From Psychrosphaera haliotis (GTDB lineage Bacteria; Pseudomonadota; Gammaproteobacteria; Enterobacterales; Alteromonadaceae), in contig NZ_WOCD01000001.1 in the NCBI RefSeq assembly GCF_009728465.1, forward strand, positions 1-64,000: a DNA stretch of 64,000 nucleotides, written 5' to 3'. Below the pieces are notes generated by a model that worked only from the letters and a program-made list of their open reading frames with translations, did no database searches and was not told the origin of the DNA. Made by a program: the position numbers and the translations under genes. This document shows positions 47,754-57,139 of the stretch, in pieces (the stretch's first letter is position 1; each line of letters begins with the position of its first letter).

Positions 47754-48266
47754 ATGTCACATACTCGATTTAATCCAATTACACGAACCTCTAGCCCAGA
47801 AAAGATAAAAGGGATAAAGATACCGACACCTGCATCAGGCAAAGTAGAGTTGTTGTCAGACCCAATACTTTCCGCATTAGGTGAAGGTGTCGAAATATCG
47901 GTTTCGAGTCATCAAGTAGTAAGTCCAATCAATGGTTTAGTTTTAGACACTCAACCGAGTCACGGGAAAATCATTCTACAAGCCAAAAACAAGTTAAAAT
48001 TCCTGCTTCAGTTGCCAACCAGTTATATAGAGCAACTCGGCATTGGTATTGGCTGTCAGGTAAAAGTAGGTGACCATATTAACATTGGCGATACATTACT
48101 AACCCTTGATCTGTATAAAATACAACAACATTTAAAACCAATCATTTTACAGTTTGTGTTGCTTGATAGTAGCCCATTTGGGCGTATACAAGTTCCACAT
48201 AAATCCGTTGAAGTAAACCAAGACATCATTTTTAGTCTTGTGCCACTTCCTAAAAATAAGAAGTAG
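47754..48266 (+). CDS. EIIA-Glc-like (PTS IIA) protein lacking the phosphoacceptor histidine
   Basis: 170 residues with the fold of the glucose-specific IIA domain: IPTPASGKVELLSD (compare APLSGE), GEGVEIS, VVSPINGLVLD, QPSHGK and GCQVKVGDHINIGDTLLTLD (compare GQRVKVGDTVIEFDL). His70 matches the auxiliary His75 of E. coli EIIA-Glc, but the position of the phosphorylated His90 holds Gln86 (KFLLQLPTS in place of LFVHFGI). It therefore should not carry phosphate in a normal PTS chain; a regulatory or structural role is more likely. ATG 47754 is used. It sits 23 bases after the ACT-domain gene and 8 before yffB. Confidence 0.75.
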   Translation: MSHTRFNPITRTSSPEKIKGIKIPTPASGKVELLSDPILSALGEGVEISVSSHQVVSPINGLVLDTQPSHGKIILQAKNKLKFLLQLPTSYIEQLGIGIGCQVKVGDHINIGDTLLTLDLYKIQQHLKPIILQFVLLDSSPFGRIQVPHKSVEVNQDIIFSLVPLPKNKK

Positions 48267-48274
48267 ATACCATT

Positions 48275-48631
48275 ATGAACAATGTCATTATGTACGGCAT
48301 AAAAAACTGTGACACCATTAAAAAAGCAAAAAAATGGTTAGAAGCTAACAATATTAACTATACCTTTCACGACTACAGAGTAGATGGTATTGATAAGCCA
48401 TGGTTAGAGTCTGTTGTTGAACATTTAGATTGGGAATTGGTGTTAAACAAACGTGGCACCACATATCGTCAACTTGAAGACGAAGTTAAAAATAACCTTA
48501 CTAAATCGTTAGCCATCGACAAAATGGTAGAACAACCTGCAATGATTAAACGCCCTATTGTTATTATAGACGGCCAACATTATCACTTGGGTTTTAAAGA
48601 CGCACAGTACCAAGACGTTTTTAAGGCTTAG
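48275..48631 (+). CDS. yffB: ArsC/Spx family protein YffB
   Basis: 118-residue thioredoxin-fold protein of the arsenate reductase-like family. The N-terminal [16 protein letters not shown] contains the single active-site Cys followed by Asp, and [17 protein letters not shown] is the typical cis-Pro region. It probably handles glutathione-dependent thiol chemistry; the substrate is unknown. It lies five bases upstream of dapE, the same arrangement as in E. coli. Confidence 0.9.
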   Translation: MNNVIMYGIKNCDTIKKAKKWLEANNINYTFHDYRVDGIDKPWLESVVEHLDWELVLNKRGTTYRQLEDEVKNNLTKSLAIDKMVEQPAMIKRPIVIIDGQHYHLGFKDAQYQDVFKA

Positions 48632-48636
48632 TAACA

Positions 48637-49773
48637 ATGACAATAGAACATGAAACTATTCGATTGGCTAAAGAGTTAATATCTCGTCCGTCAGTTACGC
48701 CTCACGATGAGGGTTGCCAAACACTTATGTCTGAGTATTTGTCACCTTTAGGGTTTGATATTGAATCACTCTTTTTTGTTGATACCCAGAACATGTGGGC
48801 GCGTAAAGGTAATCAAAGCCCAGTATTTTGTTTTGCCGGTCATACTGATGTTGTGCCAACGGGTGATGTAAGTCACTGGCAAACGCCTCCTTTTGAGCCG
48901 ACAGAAATTGATGGGTTTCTTCATGGCCGAGGTGCTGCAGATATGAAAGGTAGCTTAGCGGCTATGCTTGTGGCAACTCATCGCTTTGTAAAAGACTATC
49001 CAGAACACAAAGGCAGTATTGCCTTTTTGATTACCAGCGATGAAGAAGGCCCGTTCATAAATGGGACTACTAGAGTTATCGATACTTTAGAGGCTCGCAA
49101 CGAAAAAATTGATTACTGTATTGTTGGTGAGCCATCAAGCACCAATGAAGTGGGTGATATTGTTAAAAATGGTCGTAGAGGATCTTTGACCGGAACGTTA
49201 ACGGTAAAAGGCATACAAGGTCACGTTGCCTACCCTCACCTAGCAAATAATCCAATTCACGCTGCCGCTCCGTTTTTAGCCGAATTGGCTCAAGCAGCAT
49301 GGGATGAAGGCAACGAGTTTTTCCCTCCCACTTCTATGCAGATTTCCAATATTAATGGCGGCACCGGTGCTGGTAATGTTGTACCCGGAACAATGACGGT
49401 TCAATTTAACTTTCGTTACTCAACGGAAGTCACGGATATGTTTCTCATAGCGGAAGTCGAGAAAATGCTGAGTGAACACGACTTTGAGTACGATATTGAA
49501 TGGATCCATAATGGTCAGCCGTTTTTAACCGATGAAGGCACCTTGCTTGAGTCTGTTAATGAAGCGATTACCAAGGTAGTTGGCAAACCAGCCGTTCTTT
49601 CTACATCTGGTGGTACGTCTGACGGCCGATTTATCGCACCAACTGGCGCTCAAGTTATTGAACTAGGTCCGTGCAATGCCACTATCCATAAAGTGAATGA
49701 ATGCATAAAAATGCGTGATTTAGAACTTTTAACGGATATGTATTACAACACACTTATTGGTTGTTTAACGTGA
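48637..49773 (+). CDS. dapE: Succinyl-diaminopimelate desuccinylase
   Basis: 378-residue M20 metallohydrolase that removes succinate from N-succinyl-LL-diaminopimelate in lysine and peptidoglycan precursor synthesis. Metal-site motifs: [13 protein letters not shown] (His, Asp), [10 protein letters not shown] (Asp), TSDEEGP (catalytic and metal Glu), VGEPSS and, near the C-terminus, [14 protein letters not shown] (His). Length matches the E. coli enzyme (375). The stop overlaps the next gene's ATG (TGATG). Confidence 0.97.
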   Translation: MTIEHETIRLAKELISRPSVTPHDEGCQTLMSEYLSPLGFDIESLFFVDTQNMWARKGNQSPVFCFAGHTDVVPTGDVSHWQTPPFEPTEIDGFLHGRGAADMKGSLAAMLVATHRFVKDYPEHKGSIAFLITSDEEGPFINGTTRVIDTLEARNEKIDYCIVGEPSSTNEVGDIVKNGRRGSLTGTLTVKGIQGHVAYPHLANNPIHAAAPFLAELAQAAWDEGNEFFPPTSMQISNINGGTGAGNVVPGTMTVQFNFRYSTEVTDMFLIAEVEKMLSEHDFEYDIEWIHNGQPFLTDEGTLLESVNEAITKVVGKPAVLSTSGGTSDGRFIAPTGAQVIELGPCNATIHKVNECIKMRDLELLTDMYYNTLIGCLT

Positions 49774-50441
49774 TGGAAGAGTTACTCGGTCTGACGGACC
49801 GACATTTAGCTGTTTTGCCCTCAGGCCAGCGCCTACACAAAGATATAATTAGTGACTTTGAAGCGATGCAAAGGGCTGCGACCGCCGCAGGATTCGATTT
49901 GCAGGTCGCTTCAGGCTTTAGGGATTTCACAAGACAGAAAATGATCTGGAACAACAAGTTCAGTGGTCAACGCCCTGTTTTAGATCTCTCTGGCAACATC
50001 ATTGATATTGATGCTTTAACAAATGAAGAAAAAATAATATCGATTTTAACCTTCTCTGCCTTGCCCGGTCTTAGCCGACACCATTGGGGTACCGACTTTG
50101 ATTTTTATGACGCAGCAGGCCTTCCAGAAAACTATCAGTTAAAGCTGGAAGAACATGAGTATATTAATAACGGTCCCTGCTCTGGCTTATCTGAATGGCT
50201 CAAACAGAATATGAATCAGTTTGGTTTTGACGCTCCTTATGCGGTATACAATGGCGGCATAGCTAGAGAACCTTGGCATCTTTCTCATACCAAAGTAGCC
50301 GTATCGTTTCAAAATAGATTAACTACGATAGTCCCAGCCGCCTTTGCTAATATTCTTAAAGAACAGCAAGTGTTAGGCGCTGAAGAGGTTGCGCACAACT
50401 TAGATTCGATACTATCCAAATACGTATTTAACTCTTTGTAA
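49773..50441 (+). CDS. M15 family metallopeptidase (VanY-like D-Ala-D-Ala carboxypeptidase)
   Basis: 222 residues. The zinc site is visible: SRHHWGTDFDFYD (His and Asp ligands, matching SxHxxGxxxD) and EPWHLS (third His ligand and catalytic Glu nearby). Family members trim D-Ala from peptidoglycan stem peptides or recycle muropeptides. There is no signal peptide, so a cytoplasmic recycling function may fit better than periplasmic trimming. The ATG at 49773 overlaps the dapE stop, which ties it to the cell-wall precursor gene. Confidence 0.85.
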   Translation: MEELLGLTDRHLAVLPSGQRLHKDIISDFEAMQRAATAAGFDLQVASGFRDFTRQKMIWNNKFSGQRPVLDLSGNIIDIDALTNEEKIISILTFSALPGLSRHHWGTDFDFYDAAGLPENYQLKLEEHEYINNGPCSGLSEWLKQNMNQFGFDAPYAVYNGGIAREPWHLSHTKVAVSFQNRLTTIVPAAFANILKEQQVLGAEEVAHNLDSILSKYVFNSL

Positions 50442-50494
50442 AGCCTCTAGCAAAGCGTATATTTTAAACTTAACCCTAGAAATGGAAAATCTTA

Positions 50495-50671
50495 ATGAAC
50501 TGGACTGCACTGTTTATTATTGTTGTTGTACTTGGCGTTATCGTGAGCAACATCATGTTATTAAAGTACTCGGCAAAAATGTCACTTAAAAATGTTAATC
50601 AAGATCCAATAGAGAAAGCAAAAGAGACTCTCAAAACACGTGAAGGCGTCCAAGACAAATCAGACACCTAG
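50495..50671 (+). CDS. DUF2897 family small membrane protein
   Basis: 58 residues: one N-terminal membrane helix (WTALFIIVVVLGVIVSNIML, residues 3-22) followed by a charged cytoplasmic tail rich in Lys, Glu and Asp. It matches the small DUF2897 family of Alteromonadales and Vibrionales. Function is unknown. A ribosome site (TGGAAAA) precedes the ATG. It follows the M15 peptidase gene by 53 bases and converges on bioD. Confidence 0.75.
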   Translation: MNWTALFIIVVVLGVIVSNIMLLKYSAKMSLKNVNQDPIEKAKETLKTREGVQDKSDT

Positions 50672-50699
50672 AAATATTCAGTTACTTAGAAGCTTTATT

Positions 50700-51398
50700 T
50701 TAGCCTAGAGATGTTTGGTTTTTATCTACTTCAAACAGGCATTCAGCGCGATAGTTAACTAGTAACTTTTGTTTTAAGTAGTCTACATTTTTTATATGGA
50801 TGTCATTTTTACCTTCAATGTAATTTGCTACCCATCCAACAATTTCACAACCCGTTGATGTAATCGCTTGAGCAGTTAATAGGGCATGATTTAAACAACC
50901 TAACCTAACACCAACCACCATTATCACTGGAATTTTATGTTTGGCGACCCACTGCGACAACAACTCTTCATTATTAAGCGGTAAATGCCACCCTCCTGCA
51001 CCTTCAATTAAGGTCAGTTCAGCTAGATTTAAAGCTTCAGGTAAAAGTGCATCTAGCCTTTTTTGATTTAACTCTTCGCATTCTAAGTCTGCAGCAATAT
51101 GCGGTGCTATAGGTTGATCATATAAAATTGGATTAATTTGGTTCATGGTAAACCGCTTATTACTTGCCTGCCAAAGGCGAAAAGCGTCTTCATTTACCGA
51201 GTTACCCTCATCATCGAGCAGATGAGCTTCCGTACCTGCAGCAATAGGTTTAAATGGATTTACATCTATGTCCATTTTCATCATGAACCTCAATAACAAA
51301 GAGGTGCAATACGTTTTCCCTATTTCCGTGTCGGTGCCCGTGATAAATAGAGATTCGTATTCGGTTAGGTTCTGTATATTTTTTACTAATTTACTCAT
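50700..51398 (-). CDS. bioD: Dethiobiotin synthetase
   Basis: 232-residue ATP-dependent enzyme that closes the ureido ring: 7,8-diaminopelargonate + CO2 to dethiobiotin. Walker A is TGTDTEIGKTYC, the substrate segment is PFKPIAAGTE, and the conserved GAGGWHLPL is present. It is the last gene of bioB-bioF-bioC-bioD on this strand, 35 bases after bioC. Confidence 0.96.
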   Translation of the reverse strand: MSKLVKNIQNLTEYESLFITGTDTEIGKTYCTSLLLRFMMKMDIDVNPFKPIAAGTEAHLLDDEGNSVNEDAFRLWQASNKRFTMNQINPILYDQPIAPHIAADLECEELNQKRLDALLPEALNLAELTLIEGAGGWHLPLNNEELLSQWVAKHKIPVIMVVGVRLGCLNHALLTAQAITSTGCEIVGWVANYIEGKNDIHIKNVDYLKQKLLVNYRAECLFEVDKNQTSLG

Positions 51399-51433
51399 TC
51401 AACTTCCGAATTTACTGCGATTTAACAAAATAG

Positions 51434-52285
51434 TTATTTAGTGATGACGATGGTTTGCACACAATATGTTGCGGGCAGTGCCTGATTTTCTAAATTAAAG
51501 AAAAGACGCTTATAATTACTTTCCATATCTCGCCATTTATTTAAACTAACCAACCCTTTGTTAGAGCGTTGCTTCACAAAATTTGCGCCCAATGACTTTA
51601 GTTCTTTAGCTAATGCCATTGCATCTTTATACCAATATACAAAGTCTTTTTTTGAGGTTGAGAGCTTATTAAAATCTAGGCTACTTAACGCCTGTTTTAA
51701 CTCAAATTCAGTTTGATACTGGTGAATATGTTGGCCACTATCTACTTCTTTCCATGCAGACTCTAACTCAAAAAGACTACCTGGTAATAATGTGGCAATA
51801 GCAACAACGCCACCTGGTTTAACTACTCTTAGCGCTTCCCTAGCTACAGATTCAAAATCACACCACTGAACCATTAAACTCGAATAACACCAATCGATTG
51901 AACTAGTTCGGAACGGCAAAGAGTGACTGTCTGCGCACACTTTTCCAGCGTCGTTATCATTGCTATGAAGCATGGCCATACTCAAATCAGAGCTCGTAAG
52001 GTAATGACACCTTTTTGCTAGTTCATTGGTAAACAAACCAGGTCCGCACCCTAAATCTAAACCAAAATCTGGCATTAACAAAGGAAAGGGTTTTGAGTCT
52101 TGAGATTTAACTAGTGCTTCATCAATTAGCTTTAATAGTAATCGTCCTGTGTCTTTCTGTAGTCTTGCTTTTTGCTTGTACGTTGATGCCGACTGTTCAA
52201 AACGTTTCACTGCGCTTTGGTTTGTTTGCTTAACACTCTCAGCATTCAAACTAGAGTTAGTTAAGTCCAACTTTAGTTTATTCAT
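51434..52285 (-). CDS. bioC: Malonyl-[acyl carrier protein] O-methyltransferase
   Basis: 283-residue SAM-dependent enzyme that methylates malonyl-ACP or malonyl-CoA to start pimeloyl synthesis by the fatty-acid machinery. SAM motif I is DFGLDLGCGPGLFTNEL, then the acidic SDLSMAML and, further on, LMVQWCDFESVAREALRVVKP, typical of BioC. A non-homologous N-terminal extension of about 90 residues is longer than in E. coli (251 residues). The first eight bases overlap bioF. Confidence 0.93.
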   Translation of the reverse strand: MNKLKLDLTNSSLNAESVKQTNQSAVKRFEQSASTYKQKARLQKDTGRLLLKLIDEALVKSQDSKPFPLLMPDFGLDLGCGPGLFTNELAKRCHYLTSSDLSMAMLHSNDNDAGKVCADSHSLPFRTSSIDWCYSSLMVQWCDFESVAREALRVVKPGGVVAIATLLPGSLFELESAWKEVDSGQHIHQYQTEFELKQALSSLDFNKLSTSKKDFVYWYKDAMALAKELKSLGANFVKQRSNKGLVSLNKWRDMESNYKRLFFNLENQALPATYCVQTIVITK

Positions 52286-53606
52286 GATTTAAACTCACCG
52301 TTTCGCTCGTTCTTTTTATGCTATTTTCCAAACCTAAGTTTAATAATCTTTTTTGCAACGCCGAATTTAAAACCACCACCAACTCATTGATTTCACTGAG
52401 TGTATGTTTAGAAGCAATGGTAACACGTAACCTCGATTGACCTTTTTTAACCGTTGGAGGCCTGATGGCAGACACCCAAAACCCACGAGCTTTTAAATCA
52501 TTCGCTACTTCAATTGTAGTTTGTGCATCACCTATCATAATTGGCTGAATTGCAGTGTCACTTGGTAATAAAGGAAGGTCATTTTCCGTTGCTATTTTTC
52601 TAAAATAAGCAATATTGTTAGCTAACTGAAGACAACAACTTTTTGGCTTAATCTGCTCATTACCTTCTAAACCTTGCTCAGAAAATTGTTCTGATTTTGC
52701 AGCAACCAGCTTAGATAAATTGAATCTCACGGTTTCACATTGAATGGGTGAAAGATGAGTAGAGTATATGTACTCTTTGCTGAAGTTTGTAAGGAAATCA
52801 ATTATCGAACGGCGAGCAAATAACGCAGCTCCTTGGGCGCCCAACGCTTTCCCAAAGGTCACTAGGTATATATCAACGTCATTTAAATCAATATCAGTTA
52901 CGCCCTTTGCTAACGCTGATAAACCAAATCCATGCGCATCATCAACCATGAACAAGGAACCTACCTGCCTTGCTAGCGCAGACAAGTCTTTAATCGGCGA
53001 CTTATCACCATCCATACTGAAAACACTTTCTGTTACTACAAGTTGGTTTAAACTTGGATCTGGTTTAATCAGTTGGCTAAGATGTTTGACATCATTATGT
53101 TTAAAACGCTTTTGGACTAAATGGCCGGCAGCTTGAAGTTTTGTGCCTGCATCTAATAATGAAGCATGATTTAGTTTGTCCTGATAAACAAACTGCTCCT
53201 TCGATTTATCTTTAAACAAAGCGTTAAGAACGCCTTGATTTGCGCTAAACCCAGAGCCAAACAGTATGCCGCTAAATGAACTAGGTGCATCAATTGCTTT
53301 TAGTAGATCATTAATCAACTGTTTGTGATGTTGACTGTTGCCTGTTACTAAAGGACTCGCCATTGCGCCACTACTAACAGCAGGCTTAGCGAGACTTTGC
53401 CCATCACTAATCCATTTAGTAAATTCAGTAATATCAAAGTCAGTAGCAAGGCCTAAATAGTCATTACTAGAGAAATTGATATAAGACTTACCATCGAACA
53501 CAAGTTTTGTGGCAGATACTTGTTCAAACTCATTGCTAACACGCAACAAGTTTGAGTTGCCCTGCTTTGCTAATGCCTCAGAGACAAACGATTCAAAGCC
53601 TGTCAT
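52278..53606 (-). CDS. bioF: 8-amino-7-oxononanoate synthase
   Basis: 442-residue PLP-dependent enzyme condensing pimeloyl-ACP (or CoA) with alanine. Motifs: SSNDYLGLA, SGAMASPLVTGN, FGSGFSANQGVL, VFSMDGDKSPI, DDAHGFG, and the PLP-binding Lys in TFGKALGAQGA. It is longer than E. coli BioF (384) because of insertions near residues 140 and 300. It begins five bases after bioB and overlaps bioC. Confidence 0.95.
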   Translation of the reverse strand: MTGFESFVSEALAKQGNSNLLRVSNEFEQVSATKLVFDGKSYINFSSNDYLGLATDFDITEFTKWISDGQSLAKPAVSSGAMASPLVTGNSQHHKQLINDLLKAIDAPSSFSGILFGSGFSANQGVLNALFKDKSKEQFVYQDKLNHASLLDAGTKLQAAGHLVQKRFKHNDVKHLSQLIKPDPSLNQLVVTESVFSMDGDKSPIKDLSALARQVGSLFMVDDAHGFGLSALAKGVTDIDLNDVDIYLVTFGKALGAQGAALFARRSIIDFLTNFSKEYIYSTHLSPIQCETVRFNLSKLVAAKSEQFSEQGLEGNEQIKPKSCCLQLANNIAYFRKIATENDLPLLPSDTAIQPIMIGDAQTTIEVANDLKARGFWVSAIRPPTVKKGQSRLRVTIASKHTLSEINELVVVLNSALQKRLLNLGLENSIKRTSETVSLNHE

Positions 53607-53611
53607 GCTTG

Positions 53612-54658
53612 CTACTTAGCTTCAAAAAACAGTTCTTTTTCTGGCTGTTGCTGATCTTTTAATTGCTCAAACAACGCCGCTTCTTTTGTTTCATCCGAAT
53701 AGTCTTTTGTCTGCTCTGAATTTAAACCAAGTTTAGCAAATAGCTTTTTATCAAAATGTTCATCTGGGTTAGAAGTGGTTAATAGTTTACAGCCATAAAA
53801 AATTGAATTGGCGCCAGCCATAAAGCACATAGCTTGCATCTGTTCATTCATCCCTTCTCTGCCCGCTGACAAACGAACAAAGGACTTCGGCATTAAAATA
53901 CGTGCAACGGCTATAGTTCTTATAAATTCAAAAGAGTCTAAGTCTTCAACATTATCAAGCGGTGTGCCTTTTACTTTAACCAGCATATTAATAGGAACAC
54001 TTTCTGGATGATGCGGTAAATTTGCCAAGGCCATCAGCAAGCCATGTCTGTCTTTCTCACTTTCGCCTAAACCCACAATGCCACCAGAGCATACATTCAT
54101 GCCCGCAGAACGAACATTATCAAGTGTGGACAACCTGTCTTCATAAGTACGCGTGGTAATAATGTCACCATAGTACTCAGGAGAAGTATCTAAGTTGTGA
54201 TTATAATAATCTAACCCAGCTTCCTTTAACGCCAATGCTTGTTCTTTGCTTAACATGCCAAGCGTCATACAGGTTTCTAACCCTAGCTTTTTTACACCTT
54301 TGATCATTTCAATTACATAAGGCATGTCTCTATCTTTTGGATTTCTCCACGCTGCGCCCATGCAGAAACGAGAAGAACCAATTTCTTTCGCTTCCTTAGC
54401 TCGTAACAATACTTTTTCTACTTCCATTAAACGTTCTTTTTCAAGTCCGGTAGAGTACCGAGCACTTTGCGGGCAATACTTGCAGTCTTCTGGGCATGCA
54501 CCCGTTTTAATAGATAATAATGTGCTGACTTGAACATAATTAGGATCGAAATGCTCACGATGAATCGTTTGAGCTTTAAACATTAAGTCGTTAAAAGGCA
54601 TATCAAATAATGCTTTAACTTCGCTGTGGGTCCAATTGTGCCTGATTTCTGCTTTCAT
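53612..54658 (-). CDS. bioB: Biotin synthase
   Basis: 348-residue radical SAM enzyme that inserts sulfur into dethiobiotin. The radical SAM cluster motif is [13 protein letters not shown] (CxxxCxxC), with the second-cluster ligands expected in the barrel ([23 protein letters not shown]). Length matches E. coli BioB (346). It is the first gene of the minus-strand bio operon; the promoter region with a probable BirA operator lies between it and divergent bioA. Confidence 0.97.
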   Translation of the reverse strand: MKAEIRHNWTHSEVKALFDMPFNDLMFKAQTIHREHFDPNYVQVSTLLSIKTGACPEDCKYCPQSARYSTGLEKERLMEVEKVLLRAKEAKEIGSSRFCMGAAWRNPKDRDMPYVIEMIKGVKKLGLETCMTLGMLSKEQALALKEAGLDYYNHNLDTSPEYYGDIITTRTYEDRLSTLDNVRSAGMNVCSGGIVGLGESEKDRHGLLMALANLPHHPESVPINMLVKVKGTPLDNVEDLDSFEFIRTIAVARILMPKSFVRLSAGREGMNEQMQAMCFMAGANSIFYGCKLLTTSNPDEHFDKKLFAKLGLNSEQTKDYSDETKEAALFEQLKDQQQPEKELFFEAK

Positions 54659-54738
54659 AAAGTGCCTTGATTAAGAGTATTCTCTTTAATATTTTTATTG
54701 TTTTTAATATGCCCGTTAGTCTATCCTCCGCCCTTGCC

Positions 54739-54771
54739 TTGTCAATTTAGCTTTAGCTGTAAAGTTTACTA
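54739..54771. promoter_or_regulatory. Possible BirA operator between bioB and bioA
   Basis: TTGTCAAT (54739-54746) and GTTTACTA (54764-54771) resemble the two halves of the BirA site (TTGTAAAC and GTTTACAA) with a 17-base spacer; five of eight positions are symmetric. Location in the divergent bioB/bioA gap supports it; the match is imperfect. Confidence 0.5.
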
Positions 54772-54782
54772 ACGGTCATAAT

Positions 54783-56079
54783 ATGAACAAAAATAACACT
54801 CCTCATACCACTATCGATACTGAATTTGATAAAATCACCTTTGGCATCCATACACTTCTTTAAAAGAACCTTTGCCTTGTTATCCAGTGCAATCAGCAAA
54901 TGGTGTGTATATAAAACTAGAAGATGGTTCTGAACTCATTGATGGAATGTCCTCTTGGTGGTCCGTTATACACGGTTATAACAATGCTAAAATTAATAAC
55001 GCAATTGAGTTACAGCTTAAAAAATGAGTCATGTCATGTTTGGCGGGTTAACACATGAGCCAGCCATAAATTTGGCCAAACACCTCGTTGACTTAACACC
55101 TGAAGGTTTGGATAGAGTTTTTCTAGCGGATAGCGGCTCAGTCTCTGTTGAGGTTGCCTTAAAAATGGCAATTCAATACCAACTTGGCAAAGGTCACCTT
55201 GGTAAAAACAAGTTTGTAACTATTAAAAACGGATATCATGGTGATACTTTTGGGGCCATGGCTGTATGTGATCCAGTGAACTCAATGCACAGTTTATATG
55301 CGGGTATGCTGCCTGAAAACTTCTTTATTGAAGCCCCCGTTTCAACACCGAATGATGAGTTTAATCCAAAAGAACTTGAGGAGTTGGAAGACACTTTGGC
55401 GTGCCGTAGCGATACCATTGCGGCGTTTATACTAGAACCCATAGTGCAAGGTGCTGGTGGAATGCGCTTTTATCACCCTGAGTTTTTGCAAGGGGCTAAG
55501 TTAATTTGCGAAAAGTATGACGTTTTACTAATTGCCGATGAGATAGCAACCGGTTTTGGTAGAACAGGTAAAATGTTTGCCTGTGAACATGCGGAAATCA
55601 CCCCCGACATTTTATGTGTTGGTAAAGCGATTACCGGTGGTTATATGACTTTGGCTGCAACAATTTGTACGAGTAATGTAGCAACTACAATCAGTGAAAG
55701 TCGAGCTGGTGTATTAATGCACGGCCCTACTTTTATGGGAAATCCGCTCGCTTGCGCAGCCGCTAATGCCAGTATGGAGCTTTTAAAAACCGGACAATGG
55801 GAAGATCAAGTAAAAAACATTGAACTCATTTTAAAACAAGAACTTAAGCCTGCAAGTAATTGGCAACGCGTTACCAATGTGCGAGTGTTTGGTGCTATTG
55901 GCGTGATAGAAATGTCAGAAAATGTAGATGTTCCTAGTATTCAAAAGCAGTTTGTTGCTAATGGTGTTTGGGTTCGCCCGTTTGGTAAATTGATATATGT
56001 CATGCCGCCATTTGTTATTACAACCAACGAGCTAAAACAACTAATTCACGGCATGCTTAAGGTAGTTAAATCGTTGTGA
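54783..56079 (+). pseudogene. bioA: Adenosylmethionine-8-amino-7-oxononanoate aminotransferase (two frameshifts here)
   Basis: PLP enzyme producing 7,8-diaminopelargonate. From ATG 54783 the protein begins MNKNNTPHTTIDTEFDK; one missing base in the A4 run 54831-54834 restores HLWHPYTSLKEP, the family signature, and one missing base in the A6 run 55019-55024 joins QLKKMSHVMFGGLTHEPA. Repaired length is about 432 residues. Further blocks: GMSSWWSVIHGYNN, GYHGDTFGAMAV, ADEIATGFGRTGKM and the PLP Lys in VGKAITGGYM. It is divergent from bioB; its last 39 bases overlap the converging kinase gene. Confidence 0.94.
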
Positions 56080-56532
56080 TTTTTTAGCCATTGACTCAAC
56101 GACTTCTTGCTCAATATTATGACTATTTCTTAATACATACTGTTGCCGTTTATCGCTATTTTTAAACAGCCCTACTGAAATAACTTCTACCGAGTAGCCG
56201 TAATAATGTGCGGCTTCTAGGTAAGGTTTCATTTGCCAATACTCAATGTTTGTATTGTCACAAATAACAAGCGGAATGCCCTTTTTTAAAGAGCCGCTAA
56301 ATGCTTGCTGGTTCTTTTCGTGATTTAAAGGCAGCTTTTGAGGATCAAATTGATAACCCTCTGCTGTCATAAAAAAATGATCGGTACTATGAATGACAAT
56401 ATTATCGCTCAGTTGATTGCTGTTTTTGAGGATTGAATTGATAAATGTGGACTTACCTGCACCAGGTAATCCACGAAGCAGTATGACTTGTTTATTTGTG
56501 ACCACTTGTTTATTTAGTGTTGCTTTACTCAT
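56041..56532 (-). CDS. P-loop kinase-like ATP-binding protein
   Basis: 163 residues. Walker A is LLRGLPGAGKSTFI near residue 20; later come IHSTDHFFM and VICDNTNIEYWQMKPYLEAA, a pattern shared with the N4BP2/polynucleotide-kinase-like group of small P-loop proteins. The substrate is unknown; RNA or nucleotide 5'-OH phosphorylation is one family possibility. It overlaps the 3' end of bioA by 39 bases in the convergent sense, which is tight but compatible with both proteins' ends. Confidence 0.75.
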   Translation of the reverse strand: MSKATLNKQVVTNKQVILLRGLPGAGKSTFINSILKNSNQLSDNIVIHSTDHFFMTAEGYQFDPQKLPLNHEKNQQAFSGSLKKGIPLVICDNTNIEYWQMKPYLEAAHYYGYSVEVISVGLFKNSDKRQQYVLRNSHNIEQEVVESMAKKSQRFNYLKHAVN

Positions 56533-56631
56533 TGCTAATTATGTTCTCTTGCCACTTAACTCAAACTGTTACCAATGCTGACACTGCTGCTTATGCTCAC
56601 ACTTTCGCTTTTAAGATCATTTAACTGCTTT

Positions 56632-56982
56632 TTAAACACTAATAACCCCAATAAATGCAAGTAACACAATAATAAGGAATACTAAGTTATACTTTTGATA
56701 GTCTGTTTTTCTTTTGTTTCTAACTTGATTTGCAATAAGTGAAATCGCACTGAAAATAACGCTCATGTATAAACTAATATATAAGTACCCTTTAAGCGTG
56801 CCTAACCAATACTCCCTTATTGGAATATTATGATACTGCAAAATAATATTATTTAATTCCGGCCGAGCGTAATGAAACAACGCTAACGCGATGACAAATA
56901 CAAACCAAGAAAGAACATTAAGTACATTTATAATTTGACTTAAAAGGTCTGGTCCTTTTCGTCTTTCTAACCCATCCCACAC
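56632..56982 (-). CDS. Small integral membrane protein of unknown function
   Basis: 116 residues with three membrane helices: LSWFVFVIALALFHYA, GYLYISLYMSVIFSAISLI and VFLIIVLLAFIGVISV. The N-terminus WDGLERRKGPDLLSQI is a cytoplasmic segment of the kind shared by several small Alteromonadales membrane proteins. I chose GTG 56982 because GGAG lies nine bases upstream; an in-frame start at 57027 would add 15 residues without a ribosome site. It is monocistronic, divergent from asnS. Confidence 0.6.
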   Translation of the reverse strand: MWDGLERRKGPDLLSQIINVLNVLSWFVFVIALALFHYARPELNNIILQYHNIPIREYWLGTLKGYLYISLYMSVIFSAISLIANQVRNKRKTDYQKYNLVFLIIVLLAFIGVISV

Positions 56983-57139
56983 TTCGTACCACTCCAAATT
57001 GACGAAATAACAACCATTATAAAACAATTAGCTAATTAACTGCTAACCATACCCTAATATCACTTGTATCTAAATGACAACTAAGTAAGATTACACTCTA
57101 TTTATTTTTAACCCGATTTAAAGAAAAGACCGAATAAAC

